NCBI GenBank assembly: GCA_026826555.1
Contig: JAKSZT010054567.1
Coordinates: 299,824-363,823 of the forward strand
Reading direction: 5' to 3'
Source: Tolypeutes matacus
Lineage: Eukaryota > Chordata > Mammalia > Cingulata > Chlamyphoridae
Length of the DNA stretch: 64,000 nucleotides
The notes under the pieces are model-generated. The model was not told where the DNA came from and ran no database searches. It saw only the letters and a list, made by a program, of their open reading frames with translations. The first letter of the stretch is position 1. Every line of letters begins with the position of its first letter. A program made the position numbers and the translations under genes. This document shows, in pieces, positions 24,770 to 35,861 of the stretch.

Positions 24770-24840
24770 ATGGGCCATGACTTAAAATTTGAAGAACTGA
24801 TCAGTCCTCTTCTGTATTCCTCTCCTGGCAAAACAAGGTC
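24770..24840 (-). CDS. Start-codon exon of the minus-strand KRAB zinc-finger gene
   Basis: A 71-bp candidate exon with acceptor gctctgctttttcag and donor CAT|gtgagt. Most is 5' UTR; the coding part is ATG GCC CAT (24778-24770), giving M-A-H in phase 0, which joins in frame to the phase-0 KRAB-A exon at 23713. Many KRAB zinc-finger genes start with a tiny exon of this type, and M-A-H before the KRAB box is a familiar start. The first untranslated exon was not located; it may lie far upstream, possibly at the CpG island near 50 kb. Confidence 0.7.
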
Positions 24841-25640
24841 CTGAAAAAGCAGAGCTATAGGGAAAGAATCATGAGAAATTAGGCTTTCCTTAGGGCTTTC
24901 AAATAGACTGAGAATGGCTTTTTTATCCCCAGAGAGAGGTTTAGAGGGAGTCTAAAGAAATCCTGCCCCTGTCCAAAACCTGAGGGACCCAACTACAGCA
25001 GGATGGAGTTTCAGTTCAATCAATTATGCTAAAATCATGACATGGATCAGGGTATGAGATATAGCCATTCTGACTAGCCTTGGGCAGCATATCTCCTACA
25101 ACTATATGAACCCCAAGCCACACATAGCCAGGGGTGCTCCAAAGGCAATGGAACTCTCTAAGGTGGAAGCCCAGTGCATCTGCCCAGGGCCCTCTTTTGT
25201 ATTTCCTTGACAGTGGCCTCTCACTTCCTCCATGTCCAACATTCTACGACAGCTACTAACTTATTTCCATCTAAAACACCCAAGCAGGACCACAACACAG
25301 AACTAAAGGCAATTTAAGGCCAAAATAACCCGGATTAGATTTACCAGAGCATTCAGTGAGATAACTGGTATACGTAACTTGAGTGGTCTTTACTGCAGCA
25401 TAAACAGACCTGTGCACAGAGTCCTTAGTCCAGCTGCAATGGCAATGCCCATTAACCTCCAGGTCCAGCACTCTCTGGTTTTCTACTGCTTTCTTGCATC
25501 ATCTGTCCGCCCTCCTCACTCAGTGAAAAGCCTCAGAGGAAAGGGAGAATTTGGTTCTGATTATTCATTTCTACTTTTATAGAGTATCAACAATGAAAAT
25601 GCTGACTGAGCAATGTTATGTTTTGGGTATTTTACACATT
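24841..25640. other. Mostly unique sequence upstream of the KRAB start exon
   Basis: No repeat family recognised. Small ORFs at 25271-25582 lack support from motifs or splice sites. Probably intron 1 of the minus-strand KRAB gene. Confidence 0.4.
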
Positions 25641-25900
25641 TCTTTCTTTTTTATTTAGAAATATGGGAAATCTCCAACATATTATAAAAGTAGATAGAAT
25701 GACATAATAAACTTCCAAGTTCTCTTCCCTCAGGTTCAGCAATGATCAACTTATATTTACATTAACATTTTATCCTTAAGCTAAGTGTGAAAGTCACTTA
25801 TTACCCTCATTTAACAGATCAGGAATGTGGTCACGTGCTCAAATTCACTATTAGGGCATAACATAGGTTTCCTGAACCCAAAGTGTAGTCACTTTTAATA
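25640..25900 (-). mobile_element. Old L1 tail fragment and MIR remnant
   Basis: 25640-25750 resembles an L1M tail; 25775-25890 follows MIR in the minus sense ('cctcatttaacagatcaggaa'). Confidence 0.45.
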
Positions 25901-27630
25901 TTGGATCTTCTCTGGATTTCAGGATTTCTCATTTTATTGAGTGAACAAGCTGGGCCTTGCCCTTATGGAAACAGAATATGTTTTGCCTCCTGTGTTTTAC
26001 TGATACTAAGCAGGACAGTGGCTTTGTCAAGAAAGGATCTCAAAGATAGAAGGAAAGCTGGGGTTGGATGAGTAGTCAGTTTTACAGAGCAAATAATTTT
26101 ATCTGGGTGAAAAGAAAAAAAAAATACTGAAGCTTTTTTGAATATGGCTTTTTGTGTCTGGCATTGGGGATCCAGATGAGTATGTTGCAGGACCTGCCCT
26201 CAAGCAACTCAGTCAGAAAAGTAAAGAAGCAATCATAATACTGTAGGAAATAAAGGTTTCCATAGATGTAGATGAGGAGTCAAGTAGTTCAAAGGAGTCC
26301 AAACCAAAACTAGTCAAGGAAAGCTTCCTAGAGGAGATAATGCTTGAGTTGTCTTGGGGGACTAACCAAAAAAGATGGGGTAAAGGGGAAGGATTCTCAG
26401 GAAGAAATAACACGTGCAAATTAAGCAAAGATATCTTCATGTACTCAAGAAGGATAAAGTGTGGGAGGGAGGACCAGGGAGAGACAGGAATGGATAAAAC
26501 AGAGATCAGACAATGAAAAGCCCTAAAAAACAGGCTATGGAGTTTGAGTCTTATTTCAAAAGTAAGGATAAATCATTGTGCAATTTTAAAGTAAGGTTGA
26601 AAAACGTTTCTAATTAGAGATAAAAAGTTGGTGTGGGAGGCTAGAAGAAAGGTTGATATACTCAATCTGAGAAGTTTGCAAAAATTTAGTGTAAAATAAG
26701 TAGAATGAATTGAGGCTTTGGAGTGAGAGAACCTCAGTGGTCTGATGGGGTTTTAAATGCTTCCCAAGAGTGAAGAGCTGGAAAACAAACTGTAGACTGA
26801 AATATACTTGATGTTTGGGAAGGAGAAAGGTCTTGACTGTGACTATAACATAGTTTTAGGAAAGAACTATTTCTAATCCTAACATTTCTCGTTCTGGAAA
26901 ATATGCACAGAGAAACAAAGGAAAATGAAAGAAAATCCTGACCACTAGGAAACAGAAAACCATTAAACCCCAAATTATTTGGAAATATGGCCAAAAGCAA
27001 CTGAAAGAACAGAGCCTGTGTAGAAAGACATGATGATGTTGCAACAAAATAATAAATGTGGAGATTTCAGAATGGCCCAGCAAATATTCACTCCCTTGGG
27101 GAGTATGCCACACCCTCTATGGGAATTTCTGTGACCAGGAATGATCTGAAAAGGATGTGATTGATTGGGGCAGTAGTAAAAGGAGGATGGGAGATGTCAG
27201 GGGTGGGGGTGGGGTGGGAGGTGGGGAAGCTCAAGGTAGTAAAACAACTTGGCTGTATTCTTTACTTGCAGAAGCCAAAGAAGATACTGAGTGAATGCAG
27301 AGCTGACTGCAGGAGTCCTGAACCAGGAAGTTCTGAACAACAAAGGTTCAGAACTTTAAAGATTAGGATCTAAACAAGAAAAAAGGCCTGTCTACTCAGA
27401 AGGGCCATATTTAAAGAAGTTGTCTTCAGTAGTAACAGAGGAGGGAACCTGGGAGCAGAGAAGCCTAAAAAACTAGCTTGCCCCTTTCAATAAATATGTA
27501 CCTGTGACAACTATTCTAAGAAAATCTATCACATTTGAGAAAATAACAGAAAGATAGAAACAACTGTATCCAAAGATAGTTATATAAAAGTTTGAAAAGA
27601 GTGCCAAAATTCTCCTACGTAAAAAGAAAA
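25900..27630. other. Stretch with old repeat traces, no gene
   Basis: 26150-26600 reads like a decayed ancient interspersed repeat (the 'gcttcctagagga...aaggaaggat...' order). 27190-27230 is G-rich (ggggtgggggtggggtggg). ORFs on either strand lack motifs. Confidence 0.35.
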
Positions 27631-27632
27631 CT

Positions 27633-27985
27633 CAGGAAGTGGATGTGGCTCAAGCATTTTGGTGCCCACCTACCACATGGGAGGTCCCGAGTGCGGTTTC
27701 CGATGCCTCCTAGAGAAGACAAGCAAGACAGCAAGCTGGCGTGACAGGCTGGAGCAGCAAGCTGATGCAACAAGATGATGCAACAAGGAGACACAAAAGA
27801 GGAAACACAATGAGAGACACAACAAAGCAGGGAGCAGAGGTGGCTCAAGTGATTGAGTGCCTCTCTCCCATATGGGAGGTCCTGGATTCGGTTTCCGATG
27901 CCTTCTAAAGAGAAGATGAGCAGACACAGAGAACACACAATGAATGGAAACAGAGCAGACAGCAAGCACAAACAACATGATGGGG
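27633..27985 (+). mobile_element. Dimeric tRNA-derived SINE
   Basis: Two tRNA-like heads in tandem (about 27634-27715 and 27829-27905), each with 'tggctcaag' and 'ccatatgggaggtcc'-like parts. A 'gcaagctg..gcaacaaga' linker separates them and a 'cagacacagagaacacaca' body follows. Older and more diverged than the other SINEs. Confidence 0.75.
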
Positions 27986-28048
27986 GTGGGGGACTGTACC
28001 TTAAGAGAAGGATTAATAGGATGCTTAGCTAAAAATCTGGATAATAGG

Positions 28049-28492
28049 TGTATTAGTCAGGATTCTCTTGGGAAAACAGAATCAACAGAAGATATCTAGT
28101 CAATAATATGAGATTTTATGAGTCTTTCATGCGACCGTGGGGATGCACAAGTCCATGTTCCGCAGGCAGGCTGCAAACCAGGGGCTCTGATGAAAGTCCA
28201 ATGAAAGGTCCTTGATGAGTTTCTGGGAGAAGTTGGCTGTCCAATGACGAGCTGGGAAATTCTCTCTGAATGTTGAAATCACTTCCCCTTTTAAGGCATT
28301 CAACTGATTGGATAAAAGCGTCACCCATTGCTGATGTAATCTCCCTGACTGGTGCATATATAATCAGCCATCCACGCAGTAAACTCACTGGTGATTGAAG
28401 TCCATAAATGCTCTTGTATTACAACTAGCCCAGTGCTTGCTAGACTAAACACAATTACCTGGCCGAGTTGATACATTAGCCTAACCATCACA
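28049..28492 (-). repeat. ERVL 3' LTR (MLT2-like)
   Basis: Read on the minus strand it begins TGTGATGGTTAGGCTAATG and ends ...CTGACTAATACA, the MLT2/ERVL LTR pattern. A polypurine tract (acaaggggtgga, minus strand) abuts its start at about 28493-28505. Confidence 0.88.
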
Positions 28493-28838
28493 GTCCACCC
28501 CTTGTCAACTCAGCAACCATACACATTACCCTAAACCATACTTAGTCTCTAAGTAAAAACAATAACAGACAAGCATACATACATATTTCCACCTAACAAT
28601 GTTCATCTCCCCTGCGTACAACTGGAAACACATTAATTCCCCACAGAATAGGGTGCAACTCGTTGGGTAATATTCAGTCTTAAACTTGACATCCTTAAAT
28701 ATTATCACATGAAATTAATACAACTTTTCATATGATAGGGGAAAACGTTGGGGAAGAAAACAAGAAATTCATTTTGTGTACATATATAATCATACTCATA
28801 ATGGAACAAAGAAGAAGGGTTCATGACTATTACAGTCC

Positions 28839-29428
28839 TCATTTCTGTAACTGGTCACATGGTTGAAGTTCATATTTATCACTACCTTCTTCTACTACCC
28901 ATTCCATGTTCCTGTTACCTTCAGCAAGCACTTCAGATGGCCGTGGTTCTTTGCCTGGTGGGGTGACCCAAACTTTCATTGCCAAAGATTCTGGGCCATT
29001 GTTAGTCCTGCTTAAATTGGTTTGTTGCAATTTTCCATTGATTTTAATCACAGGGCATGGCAGTACTAGGAGACGCACTAGAGGATCTCCTGCATTCCAG
29101 GTGATCTCTTCTTTACCCCCATTATGTAGATGCAGTCCTATTTCCCCTTGATAGGATCGACCACTCCAACCAGTACTGTAATTCTCTTCTTTACTTGTTG
29201 ATTCACAGGTAAGAGAAGCCCAAAGTGGCCAGGTGGCAGTCTTAACTTCCAGTTCAATGGAATCATTGTTGTGTTCCCTGGTTGCTGCACTCCTCCTTTT
29301 GGGACTAAAACATGTAGACCAGCAGAGCTTAAGGTTGCAGGGACAGGTAGCAAAAATTTTTCTAGTGGGCCACTAGGGGTAATAGAGTGGTGCCACTCCC
29401 ATTTCCACCCCTTGATTCCTGGACCCAT
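28839..29428 (-). pseudogene. ERVL dUTPase domain (broken)
   Basis: Minus-strand frames 29428-29138 and 29078-28839 are consecutive parts of a retroviral dUTPase. Visible are a G-L-H-V-L-V start, L-P-P-G-H-F-G-L-L-L-P (uridine-binding loop motif) and a G-V-V-D-P motif, then the C-terminal part after a frameshift. dUTPase hydrolyses dUTP to limit uracil incorporation. In ERVL it sits after integrase, as here. Confidence 0.8.
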
Positions 29429-30129
29429 GAATCCTGGTTATAGGAGAAACAGCACCATAGAGAGGATGCTGATTCAGAGCACACACAGCCTCCTGGAGAA
29501 CATTGCCCCGGGCCTGCAAGGTATTGCCACCTAGTTTGGCACTGTAATTGAGTCTTCAAAAGGCCATTCCACCGTTTTATTAATCCAGATGCTTCAGGGT
29601 GATGGGAAACATGGTAAGACCAGTGAATTCCATGGGCATGTGCCCATTCACGCACATCATTTGCTGTGAAACGGGTTCCTTGATCAGAAGCAATGCTGTG
29701 TGGAATGCCATGGTGGTAGATAAGACATTCAGTAAGTCCATGGATGGTAGTTTTGGAAGAAGCATGGCATGCAGGAAATGCAAACCCACAGCCAGAGTAT
29801 GTGTCTATTCCAGTTAAAACAAATTGCTGCCCCTTCCGTGGTGGAAGTGGCCCAATGTAGTCAACCTGCCACCAGGTAGCAGGCTGGTCACCTCGAGGAA
29901 TGTTGCCATATTGGGGGCTGAGTGTGGGTCCCTGCTGCTGGCAGATTGGGCATTCAGCAGTGGCTGTAGCCAAGTCAGCCTTGGTGAGGGGAAGTCCATG
30001 TTGCTGAGCCCATGAATAACCTCCATCCCTACCTCCATGGTTACTTTGTTCATGAGCCCATTGGGCAATGACAGGAGTAGCTGGGGAAAGAGGCTGAGCA
30101 TTAGCCACAGAGCAGGTCATCTTATCCAC
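29362..30129 (-). pseudogene. ERVL integrase (catalytic Glu replaced by Lys)
   Basis: 255-residue open frame. The zinc-binding HHCC region shows H26, H31, C60 and C63. The catalytic core has D90 (W-Q-V-D-Y-I-G) and D149 (A-S-D-Q-G-T). Thirty-five residues later, where the D,D-35-E glutamate belongs, there is K185 (G-L-I-K-R-W-N; AAA codon at 29577-29575). The last ~60 residues are out of frame relative to the family. The protein would be catalytically dead. In a living element integrase inserts viral DNA into the host genome. Confidence 0.88.
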
Positions 30130-30634
30130 TGATTATTAAACTCTTCCTCTGCTGACATCACCCTCTGGTGAACATTCACATGGTACACAAATATGTTCAT
30201 GGTTTTTGCCCACTCAGAAAGGTCTATCCACATAGCTCTTCCCCAGACCTCCTTGTCACCAATTTTCCAATCATGTTCCTTCCAAGTACCCGACCACCAG
30301 CCAAGCCATTGGCAACAGCCCATGAATCAGTGTACAAACACACCTCTGGCCATTTCTTCTTCCAAGCAAAATGAACAACCAAGTGTGCTGCTCAAAGTTC
30401 TGCCCACTGGGAAGATTTGCCCTCACCGCTATCCTTCAAGGATGTCCCAGAAAAGGCCTGCAGTGCCTCAGCTGTCCAGTTTTGGGTGGTACCTGCATAT
30501 TGTGCAGAACCATCTGTAAACCAGGCCCGAGTTTTCCCATCCTCAGTCAACTGATTGTAAGTGACTCCCCAAGAGGCCAAAGCTGTGGGCTGGGAAAGAG
30601 AAGGTAACATGGCAGGGGTGGTGACCATGGGCAT
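30117..30634 (-). pseudogene. ERVL RNase H domain (broken)
   Basis: Frame 30634-30392 has the F-T-D-G-S-A catalytic start and S-S-Q-W-A-E-L, where the second acidic residue lies. Frame 30323-30117 carries the C-terminal part ending H-V-N-V-H-Q-R. A frameshift near 30325-30390 separates them; the D-S motif falls in that gap. Confidence 0.8.
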
Positions 30635-30691
30635 TTGGGCTACTTCCTCATGTAACTTACTTGTGCCTTCAGGACCTGCTCGAGCCCTGTC

Positions 30692-31198
30692 TCATACATA
30701 CCACTTCCTCTTTATTATGAAGTGCTGCTCTGCATGCCCAACTTTATGGTTTGGTGGGTCAGACAATGCCCCGCTCATGTTAGACAACTCAGGTCTCATG
30801 GTAACTTGATGGCCCATGGTTAAGCATTTAGTCTCTACTAAGGCCAAAAAAGCCAAAAGCTGCTTCTCAAAAGGGGAGTAATTATCTGCAGAGGATGGCA
30901 AGGCTTTGCTCCAAAATCCTAAGGGTCTGCTTCGTGATTCCCCTATAGGAGCCTGCCAAAGGCTCCAGACAGCATCTCTATTTGCCACTGAAACTTCCAG
31001 CACCATTGGATCCGCTGAATCATATGGTCCAAGTGGTAGTGCAGCTTGCACAGCAGCCTGGACCTGTCGCAGGGTCTCCTCTTGTTCCAGTCCCCAGTCA
31101 AAACTAGCAGCTTTTCTGGTCACTCGGTAAATGGGCTGGAGTAACCACCCAAATGAGAAATGTCTTGTCTCCAAAATCTGAAGAGGCCAACTAAGCAT
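30692..31198 (-). pseudogene. ERVL RT thumb/connection region
   Basis: 168-residue open frame that continues the polymerase. Features are the F-x-W-G-x-E-Q-E thumb-like block and the P-L-G-F-W-S-K-A-L-P block that precedes RNase H in ERVL pol. Separated from the palm frame by a break near 31200-31270. Confidence 0.78.
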
Positions 31199-31266
31199 TG
31201 TGCCTCTTTTTTGGTCGTAGGAGGGGCCAGGTGCAACAGCTTATCCTTTACTTTAGAAGGGATATC

Positions 31267-31824
31267 TCAACAGGCCCCACACCACTGGACACCTAGAAAT
31301 TTCACTGAGGTGGAAGGCCCCTGTATTTTTGTTGGATTTATCTCCCATCCTCTCTCACGCAAATGCCTTACCAATAAGTCTAGAGTCTTTGCTACTTCTT
31401 GCTCAGTAGGTTCTATCAACATGATATCACCAATATAATGGACCAGTGTGATGTCTTGTGGGAGGTAGAGACGATCAAGGTCCCTGCAGACAATATTATG
31501 ACATAAGGCTGGAGAGCTGATATACCCCTGAGGCAGGACAGTGAAGGTATACTGCTGGCCTTGCCAGCTGAAAGCAAACTGTTTCTGGTGGTCCTTACTA
31601 ATGGCAATTGAGAAAAAAGCATTTGCCGGATCAATAGCTGCATACCAGGTACCAGGGGAAATGTTGATTTGCTCAAGCAATGATACCACATCTGGGACAG
31701 CAACTGCAATTGGAGTGACCACCTGGTTAAGATTACAATAATCTACTATCATCCTCCAAGATCCACCTGTTTTCTGCACAGGCCAAATAGGAGAGTTGAA
31801 CAGGGATGTGGTGGGAATCACCAT
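31267..31824 (-). pseudogene. ERVL reverse transcriptase palm/fingers (YIGD variant)
   Basis: 185-residue open frame. It has the S-P-I-W-P-V-x-K fingers block, [14 protein letters not shown] with the first catalytic Asp (D65), and L-P-Q-G-Y. The Y-x-D-D box reads Y-I-G-D at residues 130-133. The lost Asp is a GGT codon at 31431-31429, one transition away from GAT. This removes an essential metal ligand, so the enzyme would be inactive. Confidence 0.9.
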
Positions 31825-31935
31825 CCCCGCATCCTTTAAATCCTTGATGATGGCACTAATCTCCGCAATCCCTCCGGGTATCCAGTATTGCCTTTGATTT
31901 ACTATTTTACTAGGCAGGGGCAGTTCTAGAGGCTT

Positions 31936-32370
31936 TCACTTGGCCTTTCCAACCATAATAGCCCTCACTCCACAAGTCAGTGATCCAATGTGGGGATTCT
32001 GCCAGTTACTGAGTATGTCTGTTCCAATTATGCATTCTGGAACTGGGGAAATAACCACAGAATGGGTCCGGGGATCCACTGGACCCATGGTGAGACGGAC
32101 CTGAGCTAAAACTCCATCAATCACCTGACTTCCATAAGCCCCTACTCTGACTCGTGGACCACAGTGACATTTTGGGTCTCCTGGAATTAATGTGACTTCT
32201 GAGCCAGTGTCTAATAATCCCCAAAATGTATGATCATTTCTTTTTCCCCAACGCACACTCTGGCAAAAGGCCATAGGTCTCCCTGGGGAAAGGTGGGAGG
32301 AAGAGTAACAGTATAAATTTTTGGCAGTTTTACAGGATCCTCCCCCAAGGGGACCTGGCCTTCTCCTCAT
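31936..32370 (-). pseudogene. ERVL protease region (retropepsin-like)
   Basis: 144-residue open frame with the active-site triad L-L-D-T-G-S (D54-T55-G56) and the downstream I-I-G-T-D-I-L block that pairs with it in retropepsins. It lies between gag and RT as expected. Confidence 0.82.
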
Positions 32371-32399
32371 TCAAGGGGCTCTGGGTCTGTAAACTGTCT

Positions 32400-34313
32400 C
32401 AGGTCTGGGAATTAAGGGGCCGGGATTCTCTGCATCTCCAATTTGATTTAGGGTTTTGTTCACTCGACCTAGAACTCTTCTGCTTATACAGATCCAGAAG
32501 AAATTTAGTAGACTGTCCATCTATTTCACTTCTAGGTACCCCATGATCTATTAGCCAATGCCACAACTCCATGCGACTCAGACTATTCTGTATGCTGCTT
32601 TCAATCTTTCATTGTGGTAGCCACGCCCACCTTGTCTTTGGCGATTAACTGACCATATTTGACTTTTACCAGACAGAGAGCCGATCATCCCCATAATGTT
32701 TGATTCCACTTCCATTACAGTCCTCCCTACAGTAACATCTGGACTGCAGAGAAGAGCAACCACAGAGCTCTTCAGAGAAGATGGAGTTAGTCTTACAAAT
32801 TTATTCCTCACAGTCCTGGTTAAAGGTGTGTCCTATGGACATTCCTGGGGTGGGTGCGCAGGTCTCAAATGGTAAATCCATTCCAGCATTCCAATCTCTC
32901 TTAAGCCTTTGAATCCCCTCATCTACTGTATACCAGGGCAAACCAGGCATCTCAACATCAGGCATGCTAGGCCATCATTTGGTCCATGCTTCAGTCAGCC
33001 ACCCAAACAGTTAGAGCCCTTTCTAACCCCTCGAGCTACAGCGTTGAATACAGAATTTCTGCTTAGTGGGCCCATATCAATAAATTCAGCCTGATACAAC
33101 TTTATATTCCTTCCACTGTTATCCCATACCCTTAGTATCCATTCCCACACATATTCCCCCAATTTCTGTCTATATAAGTTGGAAAACTCATGCAGTTCTT
33201 TCAGAGTATAGCATACTTCCTCATGGGTCACACTTTGTATTTCACCTTTGGAGGCTTGTTGTGATTTTAGTCTAGTAATGGGTCTTGAAGACAAGAGGGG
33301 TGGGGGGTGGGGGTAAGGAGAAGGATTAGAGATGTCCTGCAGGCTACTGACCTCAGGGCATTCCTTTGCATTTTCTTCTGGTGAGACAGGATAAATCTCT
33401 TCAGGCAGGGGTTGGAAGAAAGATTCCTCAGGGCAGACTGGAAGTTGGGCAGTGCATGCTGGAGTTAAGCTGGTACCTGCCTCAGGGCTGGAAGGAGGTC
33501 CAGACTCCCTGGGGCAGGCCAGAGGCTGGGCAGTGCAGGCTTCCATTTGGCTTGTACCCACCTCAGGGCTAGAAGGAGGTTCGGACTCCCTGGGGCAGGC
33601 TGGAGGCGGGATGATACAAGGTTGACAAGGTGTAGTCTCCACAGGGCAGGCCATCGTAGGTTTATCTGGTAAAGTCTCAGCAGAATTTAAGGTTCCAGTG
33701 TCCCCACCAATATTATCATCACCCCATATGTCTCCATCCCAATCCTCGGGGTTCTACTCCTTTCCAATCAATGCCTTCACTTTAATTGCAGAAACCCTGT
33801 GAGGTTGAGATTTTAGTTTCCTCTGTAATTCTGCTACTCATACAATGAGAGCCTGGGTTTGATTCTCAGATATCTCTAGTCTGTGGCTACAGGAGACAAG
33901 ATTTTCTTTCAAGGCACACGTAGAAACTTTCATATCATTCTTGTGGCATTTAAGTTTCAAATTTGAAGACTTTAGCTCATCTCTTTCTTTTGTAACTGTA
34001 TCCAGAGTATCTAGGAGGAGCCGCCAACATCATTATACTTTTTGACTCCACAGAATTCTGTTAAGGTGATAAAAACACTCTCACCCAGATCCTTGCTTCT
34101 TATAAGCGTGGAAGTAGGGGAATCCAGTGATGCTATTTTGCTTATCTCTATTGCCAGCTCATGCCATGGACTGTTAGCAACTTCTTCATTATTGGAAAGG
34201 GAGTCATTAGTACCCCTGAGTCCAATTAGAGTAGAGAGCCAATTACAAAACTCCCAGAACCACCTCGGACATCCCATGTTTAAGACTCTATTCCTCAAGA
34301 ACCACTCCCAGTA
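32400..34313 (-). pseudogene. ERVL gag (broken)
   Basis: Pieces read 34313-34011 (matrix-like N-terminal part), 33654-32995 (proline-rich region then a capsid-like part with Y-T-L-K-E-L, L-G-E-Y-V-W-E-W and D-M-G-P-L-S-R) and 32811-32578 (C-terminal part). Frameshifts separate them. Gag forms the particle shell. The proline-rich part contains a 27-residue unit repeated about 2.5 times (about 33420-33620). Confidence 0.8.
33420..33620 (-). repeat. 81-bp tandem repeat inside ERVL gag
   Basis: Units share C-P-R-E-S-x-P-P-S-S-P-E and G-T-S, followed by A-C-T-A-Q. A third, shorter and more diverged unit follows. The pattern suggests a local duplication in the proline-rich spacer. Confidence 0.7.
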
Positions 34314-34314
34314 C

Positions 34315-34766
34315 TGATGGAGTTTCAATCAAAGGCCATGACTACTGACAGTAAGCAGATCACTTTGGAATATAGGCGACACCTTGGAATGTAGGAGATA
34401 AGAGCCTAGTCTCAAGATAATGAGATAGGATCTAATAGTAGCTGGGTGGGGAAACATCCTGAGCTTCTATTGAGTATTTTGTATGTCAGATAAGATTTAC
34501 AACATCTGCTACATGCAGGAATGTAAACCCTTCAAGACTTGCTGGTTTTAGTAAAATGTAAACTGTCACATATCTATTGCCTTTGGATATGTGCATATGT
34601 ATTTTGATTGGTCAAAAACCAAATAAAAGCCACACTCTATGGTGTGGCTGGGCTCTTCTCTCCATATCGGACAGAGAGTCCCCTGATCCCAGTTTTTTCT
34701 TCTCTTTGTTTCTTTCTTTCTCATCCATGGCACGTTTTTCACACACCCAGTTCCTGAATGGCAACA
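34315..34766 (+). mobile_element. ERV2 solo LTR inserted in ERVL leader
   Basis: 452 bp, TG...CA, with an exact 6-bp target duplication, cagtac, at 34309-34314 and 34767-34772. Six bases is the duplication length of betaretrovirus-type integrases. It is the same family as 3790-4213. AATAAA at about 34622; TATA-like region not clear. It sits 11 bp from the ERVL 5' LTR, in the primer-binding-site region. Confidence 0.92.
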
Positions 34767-34777
34767 CAGTACCAAGC

Positions 34778-35227
34778 TGTATTAGTCAGGGTTCTCTCAG
34801 GAAACAGAATCAAGAAGAGATATCTGTCAATAATATGAGATTTTATAAGAGTCTATCATGCCACTGTGGGGATGCACAATTCCAGGTTCCGCAGGCAGGA
34901 TGCAAACCAGGGGCTCCGATGAAAGTCCAACGAAAGGTCCTTGATGAGTTTGGGAGAAGCTAGCTGTCCAATGATGAGCTGGGAAATTCTCTCTGAATGT
35001 TGAAATTACTTCCCCTTTTAAGGCATTCAACTGATTGGATAAAAGCGTCACCCATTGCTGATGCAATCTCCCTGACTGATGCAGATATAATCAGCCATCC
35101 ACACAGTAAACTCACTGGTGATCGAAGTCCATAAATGCTCTTGTATTATAATTAGCCCAGTGCATGCTGGACAAAACACCTGGACACAATTACCTAGCCG
35201 AGTTGACACATTAGCCTAACCATCACA
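34778..35227 (-). repeat. ERVL 5' LTR (MLT2-like)
   Basis: 450 bp, close in sequence to 28049-28492, with scattered substitutions and small indels. Minus-strand start TGTGATGG, end CTGACTAATACA. Confidence 0.88.
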
Positions 35228-35232
35228 CCAGC

Positions 35233-35861
35233 ATTATTCCAATATGAATAAAAACTAATTTATGATTCAATTGCAGCTCAGAAGCCAGACCATATGTACA
35301 AAAACAAAATCTTAGGAAAGGACAGAAGGTGATAGACAATAGAGGTGGGCTGAAATGGAAGCTAGCAGAATTAGAAAAGAAAAGAAACAGGCAAAATCCC
35401 TTCAGAAATGAAATTAACTACAAGAAGCACAAAGTATAACAAATACTACAGAAAATACATTATGGAATAAAAAATATGGAAATTAGTAAACTGAGCAAAA
35501 TGAAAGATAAAAATGGATGAAAATTATTAGAGAAATATAAAAGATAGAGGAGACCAACATGCATATAACTAGAGTTCCTAAAGATGAAATGCAAATCACA
35601 AGAAGAGAACAAATATTTAAAAAACTGTAGTTTTAACATTCAAGAAAAAATTCCGGACATAATGCAAACATATACAGAATGAAAAAACATCACATTGTAA
35701 GAGAAAATGACCCCAAATCATAAGTACTAAAACATTTCCTAATAAAAATCATGGGAAATCAAGATAAAAACATCAAGTCATTTATAAGAAAAAGGAAATA
35801 GAGTTGTCATTTGACTCCTCCACTGCAAAATTTAGTGCACCAAAATAGTGAGTGTTTTGTT
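35233..35861. other. A-rich stretch, probably L1-derived
   Basis: A-rich, gene-less sequence ('aaagaaaagaaacaggcaaaatcccttcagaaatgaaatt', 35374-35413) resembling a degraded L1 5' region in the plus sense. Family not certain. Confidence 0.4.

Larger units (their letters stand above)
28049..35227 (-). mobile_element. ERVL provirus, nearly complete, minus strand
   Basis: 5' LTR 34778-35227, gag, protease, RT, RNase H, integrase, dUTPase, 3' LTR 28049-28492. After subtraction of the ERV2 solo LTR at 34315-34766 and its duplicated 6 bp, the provirus is about 6.7 kb. That is near the size of HERV-L, and like HERV-L it has no env. Integrase and dUTPase order is typical of ERVL. All genes carry frameshifts, stops or lost catalytic residues. 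The outer flanks (atagg and ccagc) do not match. Confidence 0.92.

Noticed and set aside
28116..28388. Conserved ORF also seen at 34827-35066
   Set aside because: Both lie in the two LTRs of the same ERVL provirus, so the match is explained by the LTRs.
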